A program made the translations under genes and the position numbers. 64,000 bases of DNA, taken from positions 124,001-188,000 of the forward strand of contig JAVTVJ010001228.1 in NCBI GenBank assembly GCA_034509425.1, written 5' to 3'. The stretch is from Eopsaltria australis. Taxonomy: Eukaryota; Chordata; Aves; Passeriformes; Petroicidae. Each line of letters opens with the position of its first letter. The first letter of the stretch is position 1. Shown here in pieces: positions 1-10,859 of the stretch. The notes beneath the pieces were generated by a model, which worked only from the letters and a program-made list of their open reading frames with translations, had not been told where the DNA came from and made no database searches.

Positions 1-1190
1 CCCACCACACTGGAGCCCTTGAGAACATTCAGGGTGGGTGTGGATCAAGAGGAGGCCCTTTCTGAACAGACACAGGGGCCTCAGGATCCACTCTGAATTT
101 TAGACCTAAGGGGGGAAATTGTTAGGAAGTTCTTCGATCATTCAGGCTGTAAGTGGGAAAAATGAGCACGTGTGTTTTATTCATCCACACTTAGTAGATG
201 TGGGAGAGATTTGAAATGCATGAAGTTCAGTTTGCTCCTAATGGTGACTGTAATTTGCTGGGTTAGGATTTGATTTCTAATGTGGAAATAGAAATTAATA
301 TTGTAAGAGGTGATACAGAGCCTGATGTTGCTCTATCTCTCTGTGTCATTGTCTGCCAAGGCCTGTGCTGAAGTGAACCCAGAAGTGTGGGCAGCTCCAG
401 GGAAATAGGGAAAATTAGAGATGGAGCCTCTCCAAATTACTTTGAAGCAACCAGCACAAGTGGTGTCTAAAAGCAATACCCTGTTCCAAGGCAGGCAAGG
501 AAGGGGTCACAGCCTGGTATTGAGTCCCTGCTAAAGGCAGGGCTTTTGGAGCCTGCCATCTCTCCCTACAACACTCCTGTCCTGCCAGGCAAGAAACTGC
601 ATGGATGGACACCAGGAGGAAAGCAGAACTGCCAAGGGTTAAAAAGCACATGAACTGAGCCTCCTGCCCTGCCTCTCTCAGACAGGGAAAGAGAATTTGA
701 ATTGTGTGTGGATGTTAAACAGGGCCATGCCAAAGGAATTCTTGTGCTAAAATGTTTAACCCAGGGGCCAGAGAGTGGCCTCATTGTCTGCACAATTGTG
801 CAGCCAGGGTGGCTTTAATGGCAACTGAGGCCCAAAACTGAAGGCACAAGGATCTCCTGTTGTTCAAGTCTGGCATCAAGTTCAAGCTTTGAGAATAAAA
901 AGAGCCTCTACATGGATGAGCAGTGCTCGGTTATTACAGTATGAAACTTGTTCAATGGAACAGGAGGATTTAGAATTGAGGGCAGGGGAAGGGTTGAACC
1001 CAGCCTCCTGTGTGAACGGCCCTGGACAGGGGGGCTCGGAAGACACCCATGACTGCATTCAAGTGGCAGAGCTACAGATCTGGGATAGGAGAGATTGAGG
1101 AGACATTCCCTGGCCTGAGGGAGAAAATGTGTTTATGGAAGGGTCTGCAAGGGCAGCAGAAGGGGCAAGTGTCACAAGAGACGCTATTGT
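1..1190 (+). mobile_element. Class I ERV pol remnant, copy A (window edge)
   Basis: Decayed gammaretrovirus-like pol, cut by the window start. Bases 1-115 match the protease segment at 30,087-30,200, with one extra base that breaks the frame at the active-site motif. Bases about 460-640 carry a reverse transcriptase N-terminal stretch with frame breaks. An open piece at 889-1,098 resembles the RT connection region, and 1,110-1,190 the start of RNase H. The sequence then jumps directly to the 3' part of the element, so the rest of RNase H and integrase are missing. The whole stretch parallels 30,087-31,240 at an offset of 30,086. Family assignment is by motif reading only. Not coding. Confidence 0.75.
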
Positions 1191-1219
1191 TAAGGAAAGG
1201 GAGCTAGACAAAGCAGGAG

Positions 1220-1890
1220 GAAGAGTTTGGGGGCAATTTAATGACTCAAACTGCTTATGCTAAATATATGGCAACAGAAAAGTGATGAAAGAGATAACAA
1301 AGGAAATAAGACAGTAGCTCATCTACTACTCCAAATCAGCAAAGGATGGGAATGGGACACGTTTTTGTCTTTCCCTGGTAGACCATGGGTTATACGAATG
1401 CTGTTTCTCCTCTTGTGCCACAGCAACTCTCATCTTTTTACCATGCAGGACACCTTGCTGAGTGCAGCTCATTCAGCAGCTGAGCAAGGGGATGCAGGTG
1501 GCAGCCAGGCCTCCTGATCCAGAAATGGCTACAAAAGGACACAGAATGAGGTCACTGAGAATAATCCCAAAACCAGAGAAGGCCCAGGAACAAGGGATTA
1601 AGTCAGTGGTAAATAAAAGTTGTTAAAGAAAATTACTGAGAAAATTGGAAGAGGAGGGACTGGAAGGAGTAAGATGAATGTGTCTTTACAAACAGATCGT
1701 GTGAATCTCCTTGCGGATTGTGACCGGGACTTGTACATAATGAAGTAACAGGAGAAACCATCAATTTAAGAAAATTACAGTATTTGACACGACTATTGCT
1801 CAGCCAAGGTCCTCCTACATTCCTGAATTTCGAGGAAGAGAACAAACACTTAACAGAGCCATGAATATCGCATGTTATACAAAAGGGGGG
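1220..1890 (+). mobile_element. ERV 3' region with polypurine tract, copy A
   Basis: This 3' segment of the class I ERV recurs at 5,755-6,443, 28,680-28,892 (partial), 34,690-34,920, 57,765-57,960 (decayed) and inverted near 37,790-38,010. It includes a short hydrophobic stretch (MLFLLL at about 1,400) that could be an env remnant, but the frame is broken and I cannot assign it firmly. It ends in a polypurine tract (ACAAAAGGGGGG, 1,879-1,890), the usual plus-strand primer just before a 3' LTR; a TG dinucleotide follows directly. Confidence 0.6.
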
Positions 1891-2483
1891 TGCACATTAA
1901 GGGGGGCACGAAGAACGCAGATCGGGAAGTCTCGACCTTCCAAGTACCTCAGCCAGGGGGCAAAGGGAGAGAGAGACGCGGACTGGAAAATTACGATAAT
2001 AAAGGAGGCTGCGTTTTAGAGACCCCATGGGAAATGCCCCGTGGCCTCTCCCTTTGATTACGAATCAAGTTCCTTTTACAGGACCCCTCGCTCTCCTTTG
2101 CGGACACAAACCTCTGGCCACGCCAATCTTCCCGCACACTCCCGGGGACACGGCAGCCACCTCTGTGCCACCGACAGCAAGCGGGACGAGGCAGCGCTGC
2201 TCCGGCAGCGGCTCCTGCCCACGCAGCAGCGGCAAAGGAGAGCGCGGGCAGCCGCTCCCGCAGCGACCTCAGAGCGACCTCAGCCCAGCGGCAACACGGG
2301 CCGGACACGGCACAAGGAAGCCGCCAGAGCCCCCTGCTGCCGCCCCCTCAGCCCGCAGCCAGCCCCGAGCCCCGGCAGAAGCGAGCGCGGCTCCCACCTG
2401 CGCTGCCGCCGCCTCTGAGCTCCGCCGATGCTGCCTCCCCGGGCCCCGGCCGCTGCCGCCGCTGCCGGGCCCGCACAGACGTC
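1891..2483 (+). mobile_element. GC-rich LTR-like block, truncated copy
   Basis: It begins TGCACATTAAGG immediately after the polypurine tract, as an LTR would, and becomes very GC- and CpG-rich from about 2,090. It is nearly the same as 6,444-7,025, where the block continues to an AATAAA. Here it stops abruptly near 2,483, where a different element in the opposite orientation begins. Open frames across it (2,027-2,521 and 2,041-2,418) are by-products of base composition and show no known domain. It could be a CpG-island type LTR or captured host promoter DNA. Confidence 0.5.
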
Positions 2484-2800
2484 CCTCTGTCATAATTTGT
2501 TCACCGGAGGAAATCTTTTAGGAAGCGAGGGGCAGCTAGCCAAGAGGTGGGGGATAAGGCCCATTGTCTTAGAGTACAGAACAGGTGTACAGGATTGCAC
2601 AGTCCTTTCCGCCTTGGCAGCAAGAACGACGCAGTCTACCGTGACCTGCACTACCAGTTCAGGCACCTGCACTTGGCAGACATCCCACCTCGATCTGGCC
2701 GGACTCTAAAGTCCTCTTTCCCCTTTGGGGCTTTTTGGGTTTTCAGTCTTTGTTCTCATTGATGATTGTGAGGCAGATGAGGGATTTCCGCACCATCTTT
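2484..2800 (-). mobile_element. LTR fragment, inverted copy of the window-end LTR
   Basis: Read on the minus strand, this matches 63,640-63,950 read on the plus strand. Shared landmarks are the GGCCTTA(C/T)(T/C)CCCCCACCTC stretch, the CAGGTGCA region and a TCATCTGCCTCA segment. The plus-strand copy runs on to a TATAAAG at about 63,972, which supports LTR identity. It abuts the truncated GC-rich block, so the junction near 2,483 marks an insertion or rearrangement. Confidence 0.5.
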
Positions 2801-4760
2801 TACAGGAGGTTACCAAAATCAGCCAGAAAATGACCTAACACAATTTGAAGCATTGGAAAACAGCCATTCTTTAGCAGTGCTGGACACACCCCAAGGATTT
2901 CTCCTTTAATCTCGTGAGTGTGGTGAACCTAATGGAGTATTTGTTCCACTCTGATCACACATACTCATCACGAAGCACTCCCTGGCTAATCCATACACAT
3001 CACCTTTATTGGGACTCATTGCTACCCATCCACCTCCTGCTTGCAGTCCTTTTGTGCTCCTGGAGGGTCCCCTGAAGGGGTCTCTGGTGGTCACACTCAC
3101 TGAGTGCCCCGATGTTACAGGTGACCTTTCCTCAAACTTGCTGTTCAGTCCATATCTTGCCAAAAACCTCACTGTAGATCCCTTTATGTGTTTCTGCCCT
3201 GCTTCCATCCACGTTTATCATCCTGTGTGCACACCAGTACATCCTCTTATCCTTTTTTGCCAGTCTTTAAGGTCCACTCAACACCTAGGGGGAAACTGAA
3301 AGTTTCTCTTCTTGATCGAGTTCTCCTTTTTTTGGAGATTATGTCTCTTTTTAGAGCAGTCTCAGCACTCGATTTCTGGGCACAAAGTGTCACAAGGACT
3401 CTGGCACCGGATCATGACACACCCGAAGCAGACTGGCTGCTGTTCCAGGTAGAATTTACACAGCTTCTGTAATCAGCCTTAGTCACTCTGTATCCAACTT
3501 CAGTTACAAGGTTATTTATTCTTCTCCCTCCATCTCATTGGATGTGGGTCAATAAATCCATCATCCACCAACCCGGAGCCTTTTAAATTCCAGAGCAAAG
3601 CCCCCATGAAACGCTGCCCAGCTTCACCAGGTGTCTGTGGGTGACAACACTCAGCAAGCTCCTTCCCCCTGCGGCTGGAGAGGGGCCGGCCCCGGCCCTT
3701 GAGGTGCCCCCGGTGTCCTGGCTGCAATTCCTGCCCGGCTCTGTCCAGTCCCGTCCCTCTGGACAACTTCCCACGGTAAATCCTGAATGTTTTACCCCAA
3801 GATAGGAGGGAGCTCCTGAGCTCTGCCCCACCTTTCACCTGCACATCCCCTGGGCTCTGTGGGGTTTCACAGGGCCCACCTTAAAGCAGCTCCCAGGGGT
3901 TTAATTATTCCCCTGTCCCTGGGTTGGACCCTGATTCTCAACAAACAATTGGGAGCACTTGTACCCAAGCCAGTGAGGTTTCCTGATGGATTTTACTCAG
4001 TTGTAAATTCAAAATATAATTAATCCTTTCTCCCTTTCCTTGCGGCTGCTGTGGAGTGTGCAAGTCCCACTGGATTCCCAAGGCCTTGCTGGTCCCACTG
4101 TTCCTGCTATGAAATGGGATCCTCTGGCTGATGACATTGCTGCAGGAGCTCCAAAACATGGAATTATTTAATTTAACACTATTTCCACTAATCCTTTTGC
4201 AGGGAAACACTTCAGGCCACCTGCAAAATGCACCCACTGAAAGACATTTCTAGCTCTCCATTCAGGGAAGTTCTGCAGTCTCAATTTGCCAGCAATGACC
4301 TGGGGAGCTCCAGATTGGAGAGCCCCTGTCCCCACTTTATTCACAATATTGGGGTTACTTCTTTGACATGTGCCACACTTTTGAGTCTTTGAAGGTTCAA
4401 TTTCAGTAATCCTTGAACTATTTCCTGTCTTTCTGAAGTGTTTTAACCATTTTTCTGCTCTCTGTTCACTCTTTCTCTCATAATCACCTCAGGAACTGTC
4501 ACCAGTCCCGTGGGGGTGGCTGCCCGTCCCCTGAGGTGAAATCTGGAATCTAACACCTCAATTACCTGGCAATCCCTCGCACCATGTTCTGATTTAATAC
4601 CTGGTAGACTGATCTCTCGTTGTGGAACCAAAATGTGGTTGCCTTATCCTGCAGGTTTTTTGGCTGTCAGCCAAGGAATTTCTGGACTTTGGCCTCCTTT
4701 ATTTGCCTGTTGTGCAAATGCAGCACTGAAATTACACCTGGTTTTGTGCTGCTTTTTGAC
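2800..4760. other. No gene recognised
   Basis: About 2 kb with only short open frames that have no recognisable domain. It is mixed AT- and GC-rich sequence, probably old interspersed repeats. Nothing here recurs elsewhere in the window by eye. Confidence 0.5.
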
Positions 4761-4779
4761 TTTGATCAACGTAGTGATG

Positions 4780-5060
4780 CCTATATAACCTAGATTACAG
4801 TTACAAGGTGCTTATCTAGCTTGAGTTATAAGATATCTATGTAACCTAACATCAATATAATGACTGCATATCTATGTAATCTAACATTGTCATCAATATC
4901 GTTTCATATCAATATAACCTGAACCATAACGTTTTATACTCATATAGCCAGAATCATAGTTTTCACTTATGTAGCCTGGATCATAACTTTTCATACCTAT
5001 ATATAACCTGATATGAATAACGTTTTTTATACAATGTAATGGCCAGTATATGGTTAACCA
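4780..5060. repeat. AT-rich degenerate tandem repeat
   Basis: Roughly ten degenerate copies of a 25-35 bp unit built around TATATAACCTGAATCATAACTTTT variants (for example TATAACCTGAACCATAACG, ATATAGCCAGAATCATAG, TGTAGCCTGGATCATAAC). Unit length varies. It may be the distal part of the LTR that follows. Confidence 0.65.
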
Positions 5061-5130
5061 GTTGCTTAAATGCTGAATAGACAAAAGGAGAGAGAAAACT
5101 CACCAGGTGTATGGTTTCAGAGATAGATAA

Positions 5131-5583
5131 GTGTAGTATTAATGAGAAGTTTACAAGAACAAGCCCATTAGCCACAAAACAAAGAATTCAGACTGGTTAA
5201 GACCAGCTGGACCAAGGAGCACCATAATTATGCATGCGTCAAAGACAAAGTTGAGAAGTTCAAGTGCAAAGAAGACTTTAGAAGCCTTCATCAAAGACAC
5301 CCAAAGACCCCGAATTGGGGAAGAGCAAGTGCAGTACAAAAAGTTATCTAATACCCATGAGATCGCGCTGTGTAAATGATTTTCAGCACGTATGCAGTGA
5401 CGCTGCAATGACAAAAGCAACATTAAACATAATTTCCTGTATAAATGTACCACAGCACTTGACAAGGGAGGGTGAGTCAGGAGGAGAAATCCCCCTCACC
5501 AACAGTGCTGCAATAAACAAATCCCTGCTCTATAGACATCAGTCTACGGGGATTTATTTCCAGCCTATCTTTCGGGCATCAAA
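5131..5583 (+). mobile_element. LTR with TATA box and poly(A) signal
   Basis: It has LTR architecture: a possible TG start (TGTAGTATTAATGAG, about 5,134), a TATA-like TGTATAAATG near 5,438, AATAAA at about 5,511, then a short downstream region ending near ATCTTTCGGGCATC. The class I ERV copy B begins immediately after (about 5,584), in the middle of its pol gene, so this LTR either inserted into that element or recombined with it. The 5' limit is uncertain, and the AT-rich tandem repeat may belong to its U3. Confidence 0.5.
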
Positions 5584-6443
5584 ACCCATGAGTGCATTCA
5601 AGTGACAGAGCTGCAGACCCGGGCTCGGAGAGACTAAGGAAACATTCCCTGGCCTGAGGGAGAAAATGTGTTTATGGAAGGGTCTGCAAGGGCAGCAGAA
5701 AGGAAAAAGTCTCACAAGACATGCTATTGTTAAGGAAAGAGAATTAGAAAAAGCAGAACATGGGGGAGTTTGGGGAAAATAAAACTACTGAAACTGCTGT
5801 TGGCAAAGAGGACAACTCAGAAGTGGTGAAACAGATAACAAAGGAAAGAAGAAAAAAAAAGAAAGAAGCTCATCTACTGGTCCAAATCAGCAGAGGATGG
5901 GAATGGGACACATTTTTGTCTTTCCGTGGCAGAGCATGGGTTAAACGAATGCTGTTTCTCCTCTTATGTGCCACAGCAACTCTCATATTTTACCATGCAC
6001 AACACCCCGCTGAGTGCAGCTCATTCAGCAGCTGAACAAGGGGATGCAGGTGGCAGCCAGGCCTCCTGATCCAGAAATGGCAACAAAAGGACACAGAATG
6101 AGGTCACTGAGAATAATCCCAAAACCAGAGAAGGCCAAGGAACAAGAGATTGAGTAAACAGTAATTAAAATTTTACAAAGAGAATTACTGAGCAAATAAG
6201 TACAGAAGGGGTTGAAAGGAGTAAGATGAATGTATCTTAACAAAGAGATGGTGTGAATCTGCTTGGAGATAGGGACAGGGACTTGTAGATAAGGAAGCAA
6301 CAGGAAAAACCATCCATTTCAGAAAATATCACAAATTTACACGGACTACTGCTTAGCCACGGTCCTCCTACATTCCTGAATTTCGAGGAAGAGAACAAAC
6401 ACTTAACAGAGCCATGAATATCGCATGTTATACAAAAGGGGGG
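5584..6443 (+). mobile_element. Class I ERV remnant, copy B
   Basis: Homologous to 1,050-1,890: a short RNase H start, then the 3' region with a hydrophobic stretch (5,950-5,990) and a polypurine tract at 6,432-6,443. The internal junction between the RNase H start and the 3' region falls at the same place as in copy A, so the deletion came before the duplication. Open frames are short and broken. Not coding. Confidence 0.65.
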
Positions 6444-7620
6444 TGCACATTAAGGGGGGCACGAAGAACGCAGATCGGGAAGTCTCGACCTTCCAAGTAC
6501 CTCAGCCAGGGGGCAAAGGAAGACGCGGACGGGAAAATTACGATAATAAAGGAGGCTGCGTTTTAGAGACCCCATGGGAAATGCCCCGTGGCCTCTCCCT
6601 TTGATTACGAATCAAGTTCCTTTTACAGGACCCCTCGCTCTCCTTTGCGGACACAAACCTCTGGCCACGCCAATCTTCCCGCACACTCCCGGGGACACGG
6701 CAGCCACCTCTGTGCCACCGACAGCAAGCGGGACGAGGCAGCGCCGCTCCGGCAGCGCCTCCTGCCCAGGCAGCAGCGGCAAGGAGAGCGCGGGCAGCCG
6801 CTCCCGCAGCGGCCTCAGCCCAGCGGCAACACGGGCCGGACACGGCACAAGGAAGCCGCCAGAGCCCCCTGCCGCCCCTTCGGCCCGCAGCGAGCCCCGA
6901 GCCCCGGCAGAAGCGAGCGCGGCTCCCACCTGCGCTGCCGCCGCCTTCGAGCTCCGCCGATGCCGCCTCCCCGGGCCCCGGCCGCTGCCGCCGCTGCCGG
7001 GCCCGCACAGACGCTCCGCCCATGGCGCCTCTGCTGCGCCGGGGCCGCCACCGGGGCCGGCCTTGGCCCCGCTCTGCCCAATGCAAGCGCCACAAGCACG
7101 AGTGACATCGGCACAATCACACAATGGCAGCCAGGCCCGCGCTGGCCCAGCACAGCCCCATCCCCCGCACAAGGCCCGCGGCTCTCTCAGGCCCTTGGTG
7201 CTTCCAGCCTTGGGCAGGGCCCGGCCCGGGCACGAGGCCAAGGAGCCGCTGCTGCCCTGAACCGCCGCCAGCTCGGCCTGACCTGGAGCAGCCTGTTCCT
7301 GAGGGACTGTGCCCCGTGGGAGGGACCCCGGGCTGGAGCAGGACAAGGATTGCTGTCCCTGAGGAGGAGGCAGTGCCATGAGCTGAGTGTGACCCCATCC
7401 CCTGTGCCTCTGACTGGGGAGAAGAGAGGAGGTGGGGAATAAAGGGACGTCCGGAAAGGAGAAAGAGGTGGGGGTAAGGGGGTTTTGTAGGATTTACTTA
7501 ACTCGTCATTCTCTTGCTCTGCTTTGTTTGATAATAAATTCAATTAATGTCCTCAGGTCAGGTGTGTTGTGCCTGTGAGCAGTGACTGAACTCTCTGTGC
7601 TCTTATCCACACCCTCGATG
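6444..7620 (+). mobile_element. GC-rich LTR-like block with AATAAA, long copy
   Basis: It starts with the same TGCACATTAAGG as the copy at 1,891 and stays very GC-rich to about 7,430. It then becomes AT-rich, with AATAAA at 7,438-7,443 and TGATAATAAATTC at about 7,530, as at the 3' end of a transcription unit. Part of it (about 7,290-7,440) is similar to 63,470-63,600. Long overlapping frames on both strands (6,588-7,442 and 6,612-7,379) have no domain and Ala/Pro/Arg-rich composition, so I treat them as artefacts. The right boundary is approximate; the zinc-finger 5' remnant follows. Confidence 0.45.
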
Positions 7621-7628
7621 CTTTCCTT

Positions 7629-8290
7629 GTGTGTTCTGTTCCCCTCTCCAGGCTCATCCCTTCTCCAGGCTCTCCTCACTCCCGGCTCTCGGGGTCCCCT
7701 CTCTCCACGCCCCCACTTCAGGCTCCGGGCTCCCTGAGCTCCCCCCTTTTCTCTCTCCTCCCTCTCAAGGCTGCTCCCCTCCCTTCCCCCCGTCTGTACC
7801 GGGCGATCGCCACGTGGCTCCGGGGACCCCGCACTCCCCTCCCACCGCCGGGGCTCTGCTGGAAAACACCATCGGGACATTCCAAAAAAAACACCTCCCG
7901 GGGACCCCGCAGTGTCCATCCAAAGGGGATTTCAGGTCAGCTTTGGAGTCCTGCAAGATCCAAACATCGCTCCGCCCGCTCTGTCCCCCCAAAAAAACGG
8001 AGCCCCAAGGATACTTCGGGTGAGCTCCAAATATCCTTCCTAAGAAACCCTGCCAGGACCGCCCAAGATATTCGGGGCGAGCTTCCCCTTCCCGCTCACC
8101 TGCGGAATGCGGGGAAGGGCGATGTTCCCGGAGCGAAGGGGCTGCAGATCAAGAGAGCGATGGATGCATCTGGTGCCTCCTCTCAGGCTGCTCTTGCTGC
8201 TCCTGCTCCTCCTCTACCCCTCCTCTTCCGTGCTTTTCCTCCTCCTCCTTCTCCTCCTGCCCCATCCCTGGGCTGCAGGCGCGGAGCTCT
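7629..8290 (-). pseudogene. Zinc-finger gene 5' remnant without finger exon
   Basis: Read on the minus strand, this matches the region upstream of the intact fingers elsewhere (compare 11,080-11,960 and 41,330-42,120 on plus, and 60,400-60,850 on minus). It has a pyrimidine tract on plus (8,190-8,265), a splice-donor-like CTCACCTGCGGAATGCG on plus at about 8,096, and intron sequence around 7,920-8,060. The finger exon that should lie to the left is absent; the GC-rich LTR-like block is there instead. The same remnant recurs at 35,640-36,290. The Leu-rich frame at 8,107-8,379 is the pyrimidine tract in translation. Confidence 0.55.
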
Positions 8291-8525
8291 CGTGTGAGCG
8301 GGGCGGGGACGGGACCCGGTGGGAAAAGGGAGCGTCACCCCCAAACCGAGATGTGGGGGAGCTGGGGTCTGGGGGGTGATGGGAACGGGATGAGAGAGGG
8401 GGGATAAGGGGAAGTGGGGCAGAGGGAAGGGGGTTCCCAATGAGGGTCTCCCATTAACCCCAGGACCCCCAAATCCCCTCCCCGTCCTCCCAAGCCCTCC
8501 CGGCGCTGTGGGGGCCGGGCCATAC

Positions 8526-8793
8526 CCCAGTGCCGGCTCAGGGGGTGCTCCAGGCTGACGTGCTCCACCTGGCAGCTGGACGTGACCCCGCTCGGGGGCG
8601 GGGGGAGGTTTCCAGCAGCCCCAGGAGCTGGTAGGTCCAGTCCCCGTTGGGGACAATGTCGGTGCCACCACGTTGCCCGAGAGCTCCTGCTGGCCCTGGA
8701 ACCAGCTCAGCTGGATGTCGGCAGAGTACAAATCCATCAGGGAGCGGAGCAGGCTGCCGGGGCTGGACTGGGAGCTCCAGTGAGATGGACACG
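8526..8793 (-). pseudogene. MHC class II beta exon 3 (beta-2 domain) remnant
   Basis: Encodes pieces of the membrane-proximal Ig domain of a class II beta chain: SLMDLYSADIQLSWFQGQQ, then NGDWTYQLLGLLET, then CQVEHVSLEHPLSRHWG. The three pieces lie in different frames, so at least two indels break the exon (near 8,665 and 8,595). The first disulphide Cys is Arg (LLRSLMD); the second is kept (CQVEH). A CAG acceptor before GTGTCCATC (8,793) and a GTATGG donor after TGGG (8,526) are recognisable. Length is 268 nt against the usual 282. No exon 1, 2 or 4 lies nearby in the same orientation. Confidence 0.85.
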
Positions 8794-8799
8794 CTGGGA

Positions 8800-9560
8800 T
8801 GGGCAGGGGGCTTGGGGACCGCCCCCCAGTGCAGATCTGCCCCTCCACCCCGCAAGCCGCAGGGAATCGTTGCAGGGATGGAGTGCTGGCGGAGAGGGAA
8901 GCACCCTGCTTCCATCCCAACGCCACCATTCCCTCTCCTCTTCCCCCCTTTCTCGTCGTTCCCTCAATCCACAGACCCCTCCCAACTCAATTTGGGGGCC
9001 CCAGCCCCCTCTTTTTGCCCACTCTTCTGCCCCTTCTCAATCGTCCCTCCAATCCCCAACCATCCCCTGTGCGTAGTTTTGGGGATTCCAGGCCCCGCCT
9101 TCTCAATCTGGGGTCCCGTCCACCCTTTCAGTCAAATCATGCATCTCCTGGCAGATTTTTCTCAGAGGAATCCCTGAGTATGGGATTTCTGGGGTGTAGT
9201 TTAGAGGGGGACAGCTCTGTCTGGCTTTCCCCTTACTGCTGTGGCAACTCAGCTGCCCCTGACACTCTGGGGGTGCTGGGATTTCCTTCCTGGGGACAAG
9301 GACGTTCTTTCCCTTTCAGGTCCCAAGGCCTGGCTGGGGGTCCAGGTCAGGGGTCCTTGAGCAGCTGCCCCAGAAGCTCCGCCAGGGTCTCCCAGCACAG
9401 CCGGAGCCGCTCAGCCTGGGGTCCCCGAAGCCCTGAGCAACCCCCAAGTCCCTCGCAGGAACCCTCAGCCCCAGCAGTGTTAATTTGCATTTCTAAAGCT
9501 CTTTCACTGAGTGCCTGGAACCAAAGCTTCTCTTCTTGGGCTGTTTATGACTTCAGGGGT
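8800..9560. other. Duplicated intergenic segment
   Basis: No gene recognised. The stretch 8,800-9,470 corresponds to 36,810-37,500 and forms the flank of the class II beta exon 3 copies. Around 9,360-9,430 the minus strand has a short Leu/Arg-rich frame (LRLCWETLAELLGQLL-like), also present near 37,400-37,450; I do not recognise it. At about 9,475 the match jumps to 38,675, so 1.2 kb present in the second copy is missing here. Confidence 0.5.
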
Positions 9561-9569
9561 TTGAGTTTA

Positions 9570-10450
9570 AACCTCTTCTAGTTTTGCAAAATGCAGCCTA
9601 AAGGTGAACATCGAAAGACCCACACCAGAATTTTGCCATTAAAACAGCCATGCACACACATACAGTCAAAACCCCAAAGCAATAAAGATTTTTGCTACTT
9701 CTTCCTCTAAGACTTAAAACTGCAGCTGGGAAAGTCCAAATCTGCTGGGCTTCAGACACCTTGAGGCCAGGCTGAGGGGTCCCCCCGTGTTCAGCCCTGC
9801 TGGTGCCTGTTTCTGTGCTCAGGGACACTTGCAATGGGCCACGCCACTTGGCCACCAGTGCTGCTTCTTTGCACTCCTGGAGCACCACCCAAAGTCCTGC
9901 TTGCATGTTGTGAGCAGCAAAGTGCCAAGGCAGGCTCTGTGCCAGCCGAGCTTCCTGTGCAAGAGATTTCACAAGAGACCGGATTCTGGCCACAGACTGT
10001 TTGAAACAGACATCCATTATCTCCAGCCCCACACCAGGTGGAGAATTCCCAGGGTAAGGAATTACAAACACCAATTGCAAGGGAGATAATTGAATATCTG
10101 CCCTGTGTCTGGCTCTTATTCTTGCCAAAGACACTGGCAAAAGCCTTACCCATGGCATCTTGATTTCTATCAGCAGCTTCAAAAAGTGTTTCTTTCTTTC
10201 CCCATTCATTCTTTCTACCTCATCTGAGCTCTGGGGGTGCCGGGGGTTTGGAGGTCCCATGGTATTCCTCAAGCAGCCATAACTCCCTGAAGGATCTCTC
10301 CTGTAAAATGAGTTCCCGTCTCTGAGCCTATTGCTTCCATAGTCCCTCATCTTGGAATTCATGGTTCTAAAAATGCCTTAAGAACTGATCCAGTGGTGGC
10401 TGCAGCAATGGGAAATGCTTGTGCCTGCCTGTGAGCTGCCATGCTGTTAG
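9570..10450 (-). mobile_element. Class I ERV integrase remnant, copy A
   Basis: On the minus strand there is a long open stretch (10,362-9,598) resembling the end of a gammaretroviral integrase: the core-domain tail with SSDEVERMNGERKKH (where SGQVERxN is typical), a following helix with LPVSLARIRAR, and the C-terminal SH3-like region (ALVAKWRGPLQV). It is collinear with copies at 32,290-32,810 (plus) and 39,940-40,650 (minus). The zinc-binding domain and most of the core are missing. Although open for about 250 codons, it is a truncated retroviral piece, not a host gene. Confidence 0.75.
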
Positions 10451-10859
10451 CAGAAGATATTGAAGCCTTGGTGCTCAGGGCATTTCAGTTCCAGGCTCTT
10501 GCAAGCACACCCAGCTGCGGGGTTTGAGCTGAGCATGGGGGCGGTGACCTGCGCTTTGTGTCATTCCCTTTCCTTAACAACAGCATGCCTTGGGACTCTT
10601 TTCCCTTGTGCTGCCCTTGCAGAGCCTTCCATAAACACATTTTCTCCCTCAGGCCAGGGAATGTCTCCTCAGTCTCTCCTATGCCAGGTCTGCAGCTCTG
10701 TCACTTGAATGCAGTCATGGGTTTCTTCCCAGCCCCGCTGTCCAGGGCCGTGATTGTTGGGGGGGCAGAACCAGCCCCAGGATGGATCGGGAATGGGGAC
10801 CCCCGTGTGTTCCCCCCCCAGTCACCCCGCTCTGGGGAGGCCTTGCGAGGCACCTGAAC

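Noticed and set aside
2027..2521. Ala/Pro/Arg-rich frames, also 6,574-7,442 and 62,284-63,742
   Set aside because: CpG-rich DNA keeps several frames open on both strands at once; no domain and no shared frame between copies.
8107..8379. Leu-rich signal-peptide-like frame, also at 36,118-36,570
   Set aside because: It is the pyrimidine tract of the zinc-finger 5' region read as CTC/CTG/CTT codons; neither copy leads into a domain.
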